From Tetrapyrgos nigripes (Eukaryota; Basidiomycota; Agaricomycetes; Agaricales; Campanellaceae): a DNA stretch of 64,000 bases. The notes under the pieces are model-generated. The model was given only the letters and a program-made list of their open reading frames with translations. It was not told the origin of the DNA and did not search any database. Of this stretch, positions 55,464 to 64,000 are shown in pieces. How positions within the stretch are numbered: position 1 is the first letter of the stretch; every line of letters starts with the position of its first letter. The stretch spans positions 62,001-126,000 of the forward strand of contig JAACJM010000188.1 in NCBI GenBank assembly GCA_013368315.1. The letters are read 5' to 3'. Both the position numbers and the translations under genes were made by a program.

Positions 55464-58226
55464 TCAACAATCCAAGGCGCCCCTCTGAAGGGCGCGAATT
55501 ACAGCTTTGATAACCGTCATCCGTCCGCTTTCGTTCATCATCATCAGCCCACACATGCCCTCTTGGATCTCATTCACCGTATACTGGTACTGGCTATCCT
55601 TTACACTCCATACTAATCCAATATCCATACGACAAAGCAGCCTGAGGCTGGCGGGAGACAGACGGGAGGATTCGTCGTGTGAGATCATTGCTCTCAAGGC
55701 AGTTTCTTCCTGGAGCATAAACTCTTTATAGACGTGATTGGCAAATTTAAGGAGTTCCTCTGTGCCTCGCATGTCAGTGGTACTGGCTTCTCTGTCATAC
55801 CAGAGTCGGTCCCTGTGCCCTTGTTCATACCAGTTGACAAAGCCAGGCCTTTACATGTGTGGGATGAGCAGAAAACAGATAAATGTGATTGGAAGTCAAC
55901 TCACTTGATGTCGACTAACCGTTTAAGCCTTCCCAAAGGCTCCTCAACAACAAGACCAGTCCAATCTTGGGATTTCCAGTTCTTTTCACCATCGCGGGCA
56001 CAAGGTATGGTGTGGCACATGAAGGCGAATTCACCGAAGGTGACATATATGCGGACTTCACCACGGTCAATGAGAGCTTGGTTGAACGTCATGGAAAAGA
56101 AGTGGCAATACGGACTGTGCAGTGCAAAGTCTCTCCTGAAGTCGCCTTCTTCCCTGTCGCTCTTGTACACAAACTTACCTTCGTCTCCATAGTCAGTTTT
56201 TATGACCTTACCCTGCCTGAGAAAGCCAACTCCTTGTTCAACAGATGTGATCAAGATGGGGGATTCACAATAGCCACCAGCTTCCCGGATCACTGAGCCA
56301 AGAAGGTGAAGGGCGGTGAACTTCCGTTGAGTGAGGTGCTGAGACTGTGGGGAAGGCCAGATCTTCACCCCACTTGATGCAAGTTTGCCAAGAGCTGGCA
56401 TGACATCATGGGGAAACCCATGCAGGGGAAGACGGTCCTTACCGTTCCTACAAGCAACCGTTCACCATAAAACTGAGTGAACAAACGAATGTCAACTTAC
56501 GCCTCCCAAACGTAGCCCACAATCAGGCTGGTGGATTGCAACATTTGGTATTCGGAATCAGTAGGCCCATTCCTGAGGGTGCGGAGGAAGTCCTCTTGGG
56601 ACATGAATTCTACACTGCAGCTTGTTTGCATAAGCAGCAGTGGGAGAAGACCCTGTTGACATTTTAGAGGGTTTGGGAGAAAGGGGCAGAGAAATGTGGA
56701 CTCACCCATTCAGGCAGGTAGACATTAACTTGAGTCACACTATCATCACCTTCAATAAACATGAACCGCCGAAGGACTGAGGTCCTAGGGCTGGATACAT
56801 ACTTGCGGAGGAAGTCCCTTAAATCCTCTGTCTCCGCCATGTTCAAGGTGGCCATCGTCCAATAGAACTCATCCAACATGTGGCTGTTCGCGTGGTTGAC
56901 GTCCTTGAATGGGATGTCGGACATGAAATGGGAGTTGATTATGAACACCATGTGCTGAGGAAAATGTGTCTGAGCATTAGGGTTCCAGTTTGACTGGAAA
57001 GGAGATAGGTTGTTGTCCGTGAAACTCCACATGGGGCCAGTGGGAATAGGAAGAGACGTGGAAGTAGGAGGAGGAGGGGCACTATGTGAAGAGGAAACAG
57101 GGGCAACTTCTCTGGGAGTGACAGATAGTCTCGTCAAGTCTGGCAGAGGGAGTCTGGTAGAAACTTGTGAAGAAGGTGGCACAGGACTGGTCCCACGAGA
57201 CAGGCCAGCTGAGGGGGAATGTCGAGTGCTGGATGGTCCAGCCACTGGATGGCATCGTGAGCTATAGAGCAAAAAACAAAAAGAAAAAACTTACTGTTGG
57301 AGAGAGCTACCGGTGTGGGTCCCCCAGTCAGGTGAGATTGTTGAGATTGGGATGGTCCTGCAACTGGTTGGTGGGCAACTTGGGTTAAAAAAAGTAAAAG
57401 TAAAAGGAGAAAAGAAAGAGAAACTCACGGGTCGACGGTCCAGCCCCAGCCCCAGCTGAGGGGGAACTGTGAGATGGCAATGATCCTGTTGATGACCAGA
57501 TGAGGTTAGAAATATGAAACAAAGGGGAGTGAATGACTGACCACCAGGGAACACAACAGTGGGAGAATTGGCAAGGGGTTGTCCAGCTCCAAAGGCAGGG
57601 AGTCCGTTGGAAGCAGCCTCCAGATCAAAATGTCGAACGGGGCAGCCCACAGCGACAGGGACATCCTGGTATTGTTTGGGTTGATGGTCCCATTCAGACC
57701 CGTGTGGCCCAAGCCCAAAATCAGAGAAGGGAGAGGGGAGGAACGGGGAAAGATTTCCCGCCAACAGGTAAAGTTGTCTCCACTTGCCCTTGAGAGCAGC
57801 TGAAGAAGAATCATTCAAAATGCGCTGGTGCCAGCTTTTCTGCTTTTGGTTTTTGGTCACACCCTCTCTATACTCCTGGCCATAGGAGATGACTATGTGG
57901 AGGAGCTCCGCAAAGTCGTTGGCATACCTTGTGGTATGCTCGTAGGGTGGTAGGTTGATACACTGGTCATTAATGGCATTGGCCAGGGGGCATGGGGCTC
58001 TGCAGTGAGTATGTTTGGATGTTTTGACGTGAGTGGATCTTCTGCTGCTCCCTCCAGAGTTGTAAGCAAATATGGTAGAGAGGGAGTTTTTTTGTTGATT
58101 TAGAGGTAATGGATGTGCGCAGGTGTGTCCACACACTGTAAAGTCCTTGTGTGGGTCGGGGCTCCAGTCATCAGGAGTAGTGGTTTTATCGTAGTTATCG
58201 TATTGTGGATCAAAATTTGACGCCAT
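55464..58226 (-). CDS. Conserved-looking protein of unknown function, 7 exons, 814 aa
   Basis: join(55464..55848, 55905..56447, 56501..56652, 56706..57244, 57295..57378, 57429..57485, 57542..58226); every intron is 49-57 bp and the frame stays open for 814 aa. The first 228 aa hold a hydrophilic domain with CGHTCAHPLPL and LNDSSSAALKGKWRQLYLLAG. A Ser/Pro/Ala-rich linker built from repeated VAGPS/HSPSAG phrases spans three exons. The C-terminal ~500 aa look globular (FNQALIDRGEVRIYVTFGEFAFMCHTIP; LLCRMDIGLVWS...QYTVNEIQ). The last two phrases recall the nucleotide- and metal-binding end of ATP-grasp enzymes, but this is a weak guess. The gene lies between two groups of GGTCGACC sites. Confidence 0.75.
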
Positions 58227-58588
58227 GGTGGAAGTAGAGAAGAGAGTGGAAATGGGTCACATGACATTGATTGGAAGACTGATGATCGCTGGTCAATTAG
58301 GGTTAGGTGTTGATAGTTTGTCGGCGTGGTTTCAGTGAACGGTTAGGTTTGAGTTACTCGACCGATCACATGATTTGGTCGACCATCGCGTCAGCGGCCA
58401 GTGGTCAGATCAGTTAAAAAAAGACTCTTTACTTGTATCATGTTCCTATCGACAGTAGACTCCTATTCGGTATACACGATTTATATACATGTTCCTATTT
58501 ACACTATTTACACTAGATTAGATTAGGTACATAGATAGATTAGTTCTGGCTTGGTTCTGGCTATTTCTAAGGTATGGCTAGGTTCAGA
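58227..58588. other. Spacer between two minus-strand genes, with GGTCGACC site
   Basis: Promoter side of the 814-aa gene and downstream side of the 508-aa gene. Contains GATTTGGTCGACCATCGCG at 58370-58390. No gene. Confidence 0.5.
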
Positions 58589-60583
58589 TCAGTTAGTCCT
58601 CAGCTTGACTTGCAAGATCGCCTTCTTAGCCACTTCCAAGAATGGCTTGAGTTGTGACAGAAAAGCCACAGTGTGCTCTTTCAAAAAGACTGCCTCACCA
58701 CTCTTCTGTCCTTGTTCCAGAATAGTGAGTAAATCCACTGCACAGAGGATACTGGAGAGAGACGATTGCTGTTGGGTCCACTTGGTGAGTATCGCCTCCC
58801 ACACCGTGAGACTTATCTCTGGGACTTCGACATTCTTGTGTGCATACTCCAGAGCATAAACTGGGAAGTTGGCCTTCATCTTTCCCTCCCGCACCGACTC
58901 CTCGACCCATTGCCGGAGACGGTTTGCGACGTGGCTGTCGGATAGAAGTTTGCTTAGACCAGGAGGGCAGGGAGGATTGAGTGTGATGATGTTTGTGAAT
59001 CGCCGTTGAGAGGAGGGGGTACTTGCAAAGGAAGAGGAAGAGGAAGACGACGGAGTTCTTGGAGCTAAGGAAGAGGAAGACGATGGAGTTCTTGGAGCTA
59101 AGGAAGAGGAAGACGACGGAGTTCTGGGAGCTCGACCATGGAGTGAGTTCTTCTTTGCTATCTGTAGCTTGTTTCGACGGGACCATTCAACAGTAAAGCC
59201 TTGCAGATCGAAACCCATGTCGTCATCCAGGACAGGGATGGCTGGAACTGGAGGTTCCTGGTGAGCCTGGGGCTCCAGCTGTGGAGATTCCTGAATTGGG
59301 GAAAGCTGGGGAGTCTCTGGAATCACTGAGGGTGACCTCTGCCATACCTTGGGCCTTGGCTGAGCCATCCCTGGGTCTATGGACAGGGATTTCAGATCTG
59401 GGAGAGTTTCCTGTACGCGAGTAGATGACATAGACGGGACAGGAGACGGTGACATACTGGGGACTGGAGACGGTGACATACTGGGGACCGGAGACGTGGT
59501 TCCAGGAAGCACTGCCAAAAAAAAAAGAAGATGTCATCAACAACCAGTTGTCTTTGAAATGAGAAATGAGAAGAGAGAGAGAAAAGGATGAAATGAAATG
59601 AAAAAAAGGTTGGTTGTCGTTGAAGGAACAAAAAAGAAAGCGGTGATTCAACAACGGAATGAAGAGGGGGAGGCAGAAAAGCAATGTTGCAAACCCAACA
59701 CTGCGAAAATGAGAGCCAAAAAAAACCCAAGAAACACAGTAATATATATATAAGATGTAGATACTAACGATCCTTGTCCATCTCAATATCTTTGTCGACC
59801 TCGTCTTCCTGGCCCTCATCCTCATCCTCGACGTCCACTGTACAATGGGTGAACAAGGGAAAAGCCAAGTGAAAGGAAGCAAATACACTTACGACTCAGT
59901 TTGTTCAAGATACCTCGCAATTCTGCCAGCTGATGGTCGGTCCAGGTTGGGAAGGACGTGGTTGGATCAGGTGGATTTGCGGCGGCAAACCGGAGTACAT
60001 GTTCTGGATTGAGAAAGGGAAATATTGGCTGGATGCCAATAGAAAAAATGAGAGACTCACCTTGGAGGAGATTGACTCGTTTCATATGATCCTGGGAGCC
60101 AGGGGTCGGTTCCTGCCTGAGGACCTGAGCAGCGTGATCAAGGTTTCGTTGGTTTTGGGCTCTCGCCCGGTTTAACGCCTCCGCTCGCTTCCGCTCGGTC
60201 CTGGCGTCGAAGTCTTCCTGAGACTCCTTCCAGTGGATCTGAGAGGGTCTCTCCACAGCGAGGGTCTTCTGGTTGCGTGTGGCTGGTATGAACGTAAAAA
60301 ACTGCCCGTAATTGGGGGGCTGTTCATCGTTGGGATCGTTGTCGTTGGTGTCAGCGCCGGCGTGGTCATCGTCACAATCGTCGTCAGCGTCTGGGGGGTT
60401 GCGAAGCTTCCGACGTTTGGGTGAGGGTTGGGGATCGTCCTCGGATTCACTTAACACAAGGACTCAAGCGCTCCGCCGAAGGACACGGGCGCCGGATCTT
60501 TGGCTGGATTACATAATATTTTGATAGTAGGCAAGAAAACGAGCTCACGTTGTACCATCTGACTGGTTATGTGGAGAAGGCAT
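58589..60583 (-). CDS. Probable nuclear protein of unknown function, 5 exons, 508 aa
   Basis: join(58589..59511, 59769..59837, 59893..60003, 60061..60449, 60549..60583), one open frame of 508 aa. It starts MPSPHNQSDG and has a basic nuclear-localisation-like cluster PKRRKLR followed by an Asp-rich tract, then a helical QNQRNLDHAAQVLRQEP region. After that come an acidic exon (VEDEDEGQEDEVDKD), tandem SMSPSPVP units and tandem APRTPSSSSS units. The C-terminal ~150 aa are helical (LSDSHVANRLRQWVEESVREG). It lies in tandem with the 814-aa gene, 362 bp apart and on the same strand. Pro/Ser-rich disordered regions suggest a regulatory or structural nuclear role; no family recognised. Confidence 0.75.
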
Positions 60584-60694
60584 GGCGCAGAGGCCAGAAA
60601 ATACCGCAAAAGCGAAAAAAGAACGAACAAGCAAGAGATGGTGGTGGTAGAGAAGAAAGAGAGGTTGTGATTATCTAATCAAGTCGGAAGGTCA

Positions 60695-60835
60695 ACTCCG
60701 CATATCGACTCCGCCTGCCGGGACCCGGCAGATACCGGCAAGACTCCGGAAGGAGACGGCAGACTCCGGAGAGATCCGGCAGACTCCGGCAGAGACTCCG
60801 GCACGATTCGGCAAGTTCCGGGTGGCTCTGACAGA
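60695..60835. repeat. Short GC-rich repeat, CGGCAGACTCCGG
   Basis: Eight to ten imperfect copies of a 12-15 bp unit (CGGCAGACTCCGGnGA) just upstream of the 508-aa gene. Non-coding. Confidence 0.8.
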
Positions 60836-61084
60836 CTCGGGAACGGTTGTTCGAGCCAATGGCGTGATATACGAGCTGGATTCAAGTCAGAGGACATCCC
60901 TTGTTGTGTGTAGCGCATTTGTTTTGGGCAGGTTTCAGCATTTACAGTCCTCGATTTGTAAAAGTGTCTATAAAAATGTATAAATACCTTTGCTGATCAA
61001 GTGATGTGCCACTCCACATATCCTTAAGAAAGTTCCAACTCAGAAACTCAGTAACGGATAAGTGGAGTGGCACAGCACCTAATG
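60836..61084. other. Intergenic
   Basis: No gene recognised; leads into the tRNA-like sequence and the foldback element. Confidence 0.4.
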
Positions 61085-61178
61085 TGCCAGAACCAAGACT
61101 TGAACCAGCGGAATCAATGAATGAATGACGGTGGACTAACTTCAGAGTTGCCGCGTAGACCATTACACTATTCTGGCA
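61085..61178 (-). tRNA. tRNA-like sequence, probably a degenerate copy or SINE head
   Basis: On the minus strand the 94-nt segment has a perfect 7-bp acceptor stem (TGCCAGA / TCTGGCA), a D-arm-like GTGTAATGGTCTAC, a CTCTGAA anticodon-type loop (CUG if real) and a T-arm-like GGTTCAAGTC. The anticodon and T stems pair poorly, and an 18-nt ATTC-rich stretch sits where the variable arm would be. I therefore regard it as a relic or a tRNA-derived element rather than a working tRNA. Confidence 0.35.
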
Positions 61179-61241
61179 CAACAACGGACGTGGACCAGAT
61201 CTACATATCTTTGAAGTCGTGTTCGCCAAAAATAAGAATTG

Positions 61242-61500
61242 CCCATTCACTCTTAGGGCTCTTGCAATAATATACTCTTGATGGATTCTAGCCACGATGA
61301 GCTTGCTATGATGCTACGCCCATCATCACTAGCATTATTAGTTGGCAATTTCCCAGTGTCTACCTCCTTGGCGTTAGAGGAAGACGTTGGGGTTATTGCC
61401 AATGAAAAATGCTAGGGATGATCAGCGTAGCATCACATCAAGCTCGTGTTGGCCAGAATCCATCCAGAGTATACAGCAAGACCCCTAAGAGTGAATGGGG
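61242..61500. mobile_element. Foldback element, ~105-bp inverted arms
   Basis: The left arm begins CCCATTCACTCTTAGGG and the right arm ends with its reverse complement CCTAAGAGTGAATGGG. The arms match with scattered substitutions over about 105 bp around a ~50 bp centre. No coding capacity. The tRNA-like sequence lies about 60 bp outside the left arm. Confidence 0.8.
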
Positions 61501-61769
61501 ATACTTATTCAGGTTACATGATGCTTGCTTCGCTGCAAACAGTTGCGTATTTAATACCCTTCAGGTCTGACTGTGCTATGATGATATCATTAGTCTGTAC
61601 CTGTCTGTGGAGCCAGTGACGACGACCCAGCAGGGGTGAGAAACAAGGACGTATTTGAATGCGTCATAGCCAGGAACAACAGAACAAAGGTTGATCCGAC
61701 AACATGGTCGACCAACTTTGTACCGACTGCAAACTCACATAACTTAAAGTAATCAACAGAGTACTGAGG

Positions 61770-63400
61770 CTAGGGAGTGGTCAGACGTCTTGGTCGACCA
61801 GTGCTGGAGTTGGTCGACCAAGTCACGACAACTTTCCACTCACTGCAAACTCAAATAAAAACATCTCTAATCATCACTTAGATAGTTTTTACAAAGTAAT
61901 AAAGCCTCTACTGATGGTAGAAAGTGGTCAGATGTGCTGGTCGACCAACTTTCTACACACTGCAGACTCAAATAAAAACTTCTCTAATATATATATATCA
62001 TGACTTACATAGTTTTTATAAAGTAATAAAGCCATTACTGATGCTAGAAAGTGGTCAGATGTCGTGGTCGACCAGGACTGGAGTTGGTCGACAAGTCACG
62101 GGACTTGGTCGACTAACTTGGTCGACTAACTTGGTCGACCAACTTTCTACACACTGAAAACTCAAATAAAAACATCTCTAATCATAACTTATAGTTTTTA
62201 TAAAGTAATAAAGCCATTATTACTGATGCTAGGAAGTGGTCAGACATCTTGGTCGACCAGGACTGGAGTTGGTCGACCAAGTCACGTGACTTGGTCGACT
62301 AACTTGGTCGACCAACTTTCTACACACTGAAAACTCAAATAAAAACATCTCTAATCATAACTTATAGTTTTTATAAAGTAATAAAGCCATTACTGATGCT
62401 AGGAAGTGGTCAGACATCTTGGTCGACCAGGACTGGAGTTGGTCGACCAAGTCACGGGACTTGGTCGACTAACTTGGTCGACTAACTTGGTCGACCGACT
62501 TTCTACACACTGCAAACTCAAATAAAACATCTCTAATAATATCACTTAGATCGTTTTTATGAAGTAATAAAGCCATTACTGATGCTAGGAAGTGGTCAGA
62601 TGTGCTGGTCACCAGCACTGGAGTTGGTCGACTAACTTGGTCGACCAACTTTCTACACCTGCAAACAAAAACAAAAACATCTCTAATCATCACTGAGATA
62701 GTTTTTACAAAGTAATAAAGCCTCTACTGATGGTAGAAAGTGGTCAGATGTGCTGGTCGACCAGCACTGGAGTTGGTCGACAAGTCACGGGACTTGGTCG
62801 ACTAACTTGGTCGACCAACTTTCTACACACTGAAAACTCAAATAAAAACATCTCTAATCATAACTTATAGTTTTTATAAAGTAATAAAGCCATTACTGAT
62901 GCTAGGAAGTGGTCAGACATCTTGGTCGACCAGGACTGGAGTTGGTCGACCAAGTCACGGGACTTGGTCGACTAACTTGGTTGACTAACTTGGTCGACCA
63001 ACTTTCTACACACTGCAAACTCAAATAAAAACATCTCTAATCATAACTTATAGTTTTTATAAAGTAATAAAGCCATTACTGATGCTAGGAAGTGGTCAGA
63101 CATCTTGGTCGACCAGGACTGGAGTTGGTCGACCAAGTCACGTGACCTGGTCGACTAACTTGGTCGACCAACTTTCTACACACTGCAAACTCAAATAAAA
63201 ACATCTCTAATCATAACTTATAGTCTTTATAAAGTAATAAAGCCATATTACTGATGCTAGGAAGTGGTCAGACATCTTGGTCGACCAGGACTGGAGTTGG
63301 TCGACCAAGTCACGGGACTTGGTCGACTAACTTGGTCGACTAACTTGGTCGACCAACTTTCTACACACTGCAAACTCACATAAAAGGTCTCTAATGAACC
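61770..63400. repeat. Satellite array of 145-185-bp units with GGTCGACC palindromes
   Basis: About ten units, each starting near AGTGGTCAGA (61779, 61926, 62052, 62237, 62408, 62592, 62741, 62911, 63092, 63266). Each unit has three to six GGTCGACC or GGTCGACT sites around a central AAGTCACGKGACTT, then an AT-rich part with CTCAAATAAAAACATCTCTAA and TTTATAAAGTAATAAAGCC. Units differ mainly by whole GGTCGAC-site gains or losses. Confidence 0.95.
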
Positions 63401-63665
63401 CTTAGATAGTTCTTATAGAGTAATTAAGATAATACTAAGGTTTTGAGCCCATGTTGGACCAACAGTTGGTCGACCAAGTCATCCGTGAGAAAACTTTTGA
63501 CAGGTCTCCTGGTCATACCAAATCCTGTCTACTGGCCACAAACTATAATTATATCAAAAACTAAGTATACCTGGTTCATCCCATGGACTATAGCTACCTG
63601 CTGATATCCACAAATGTCCCAATATTTTTTGCAAAATTTGTAAAGTGACAGCACAGAACACTAAA
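63401..63665. other. Junction between satellite and gag copy
   Basis: Decayed array edge with two more GGTCGAC sites near 63470, then unique sequence. Confidence 0.4.
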
Positions 63666-64000
63666 ATTTATTCTGCCAGATAATATGCTCTCAGATATGA
63701 CTAGGATTCATCATATCTGGGCTGAATCGTCCTCAGTAGATGACATCATGCAAGCTGCACTTGAATGTGAGCGTAGCTCAGAAGCTGATAAATATTATCA
63801 GCGTGCCAAAGAAAATATCAAGCGAGCTAAAAAGCGTCGCTCGCGTTCACGTTCAAAGGAACGTAAATCTAACGCTAAGGACCAACATCGAAACAGATCT
63901 CGTTCGGCATCGCCTAGACGTCTCCAGGTTGTGGATAGACGACGATATAGTGTCAAACCATACTCTAGTATGAATCAAAACGGCAACAATTGGCGTAAGA
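63666..64000 (+). pseudogene. 5'-truncated gag copy of the gypsy-like family, runs off the window
   Basis: From ATTTATTCTGCCAG at 63666 onward the sequence is nearly identical to the reverse complement of 30317 down to about 29980 (MLSDMTRIHHI... and the RSRSRSKE-type basic region). The part before LPDNMLSD is replaced by unrelated sequence, so the copy starts abruptly. It continues past the window end. Confidence 0.85.

Overview
The window looks like a transposon-rich, gene-poor stretch of a basidiomycete genome, most likely an agaric (Agaricomycetes). The reasoning is: genes with many introns of about 50-65 bp with GT...AG ends and CTAAC/CTGAC-like branch points; relics of a fungal aryl-alcohol-oxidase-type GMC oxidoreductase and of a GTP cyclohydrolase II/URC1-like gene; and LTR retrotransposons, MULE-like DNA transposons and many minisatellites. 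I see no bacterial-type operons, rRNA or CRISPR. All exon structures were worked out by hand from splice signals and reading-frame continuity.

Layout. 0.4-4.3 kb: an apparently intact 12-exon MULE-like transposase gene (865 aa, minus strand) flanked on both sides by CATGCGGGTAC-type repeats. 4.5-6.7 kb: a divergent pair, a PD-(D/E)XK nuclease-like gene (minus) and a small gene (plus). 8.9-9.4 kb: GMC oxidoreductase relic. 11.1-16.9 kb: two diverged copies of a dispersed element carrying a conserved hairpin; a third copy lies at 37.8-40.4 kb. 17.7-22.4 kb: Ty1/Copia element with a long open polyprotein but no 5' LTR. 22.7-24.7 kb: two tandem copies of a ~1 kb repeat that recurs at 48.9 and 51.3 kb, then a MITE. 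27-29.1 kb: tandem repeats. 29.1-32.6 kb: decayed gypsy-like Gag-protease region with its 5' LTR. 33.4-34.0 kb: URC1-like relic. 35.0-36.6 kb and 44.1-45.9 kb: two more copies of the divergent nuclease/small-gene pair. 47-52.4 kb: solo LTR, G-rich minisatellites and a 1.2 kb array of alternating palindromes. 53.7-55.2 kb: LTR and a broken gene. 55.5-58.2 and 58.6-60.6 kb: two intact multi-exon genes of unknown function (814 and 508 aa). 61.2-61.5 kb: foldback element. 61.8-63.4 kb: satellite array built on the palindrome GGTCGACC. 63.7-64.0 kb: start of a second gypsy gag copy.

The main discovery candidate is the thrice-repeated head-to-head pair. Each copy joins a 350-366 aa protein carrying a PD...ExK nuclease core (plus QxxxY in two copies) to a small protein starting with a G-x-x-[FL]-T-x-x-Q-L motif. 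The start codons are only 29, 86 and about 253 bp apart, and a CACGTG/CACATG box lies between them. In the second and third copies the small genes share an intron position and an EPEWLYPKM C-terminal motif, and the nuclease motifs fall at nearly the same residue numbers although the proteins are otherwise diverged. This suggests a two-component, co-expressed module kept by selection. What it does (genome defence, selfish element, toxin/immunity-like pair or transposon accessory) cannot be decided from the sequence alone.
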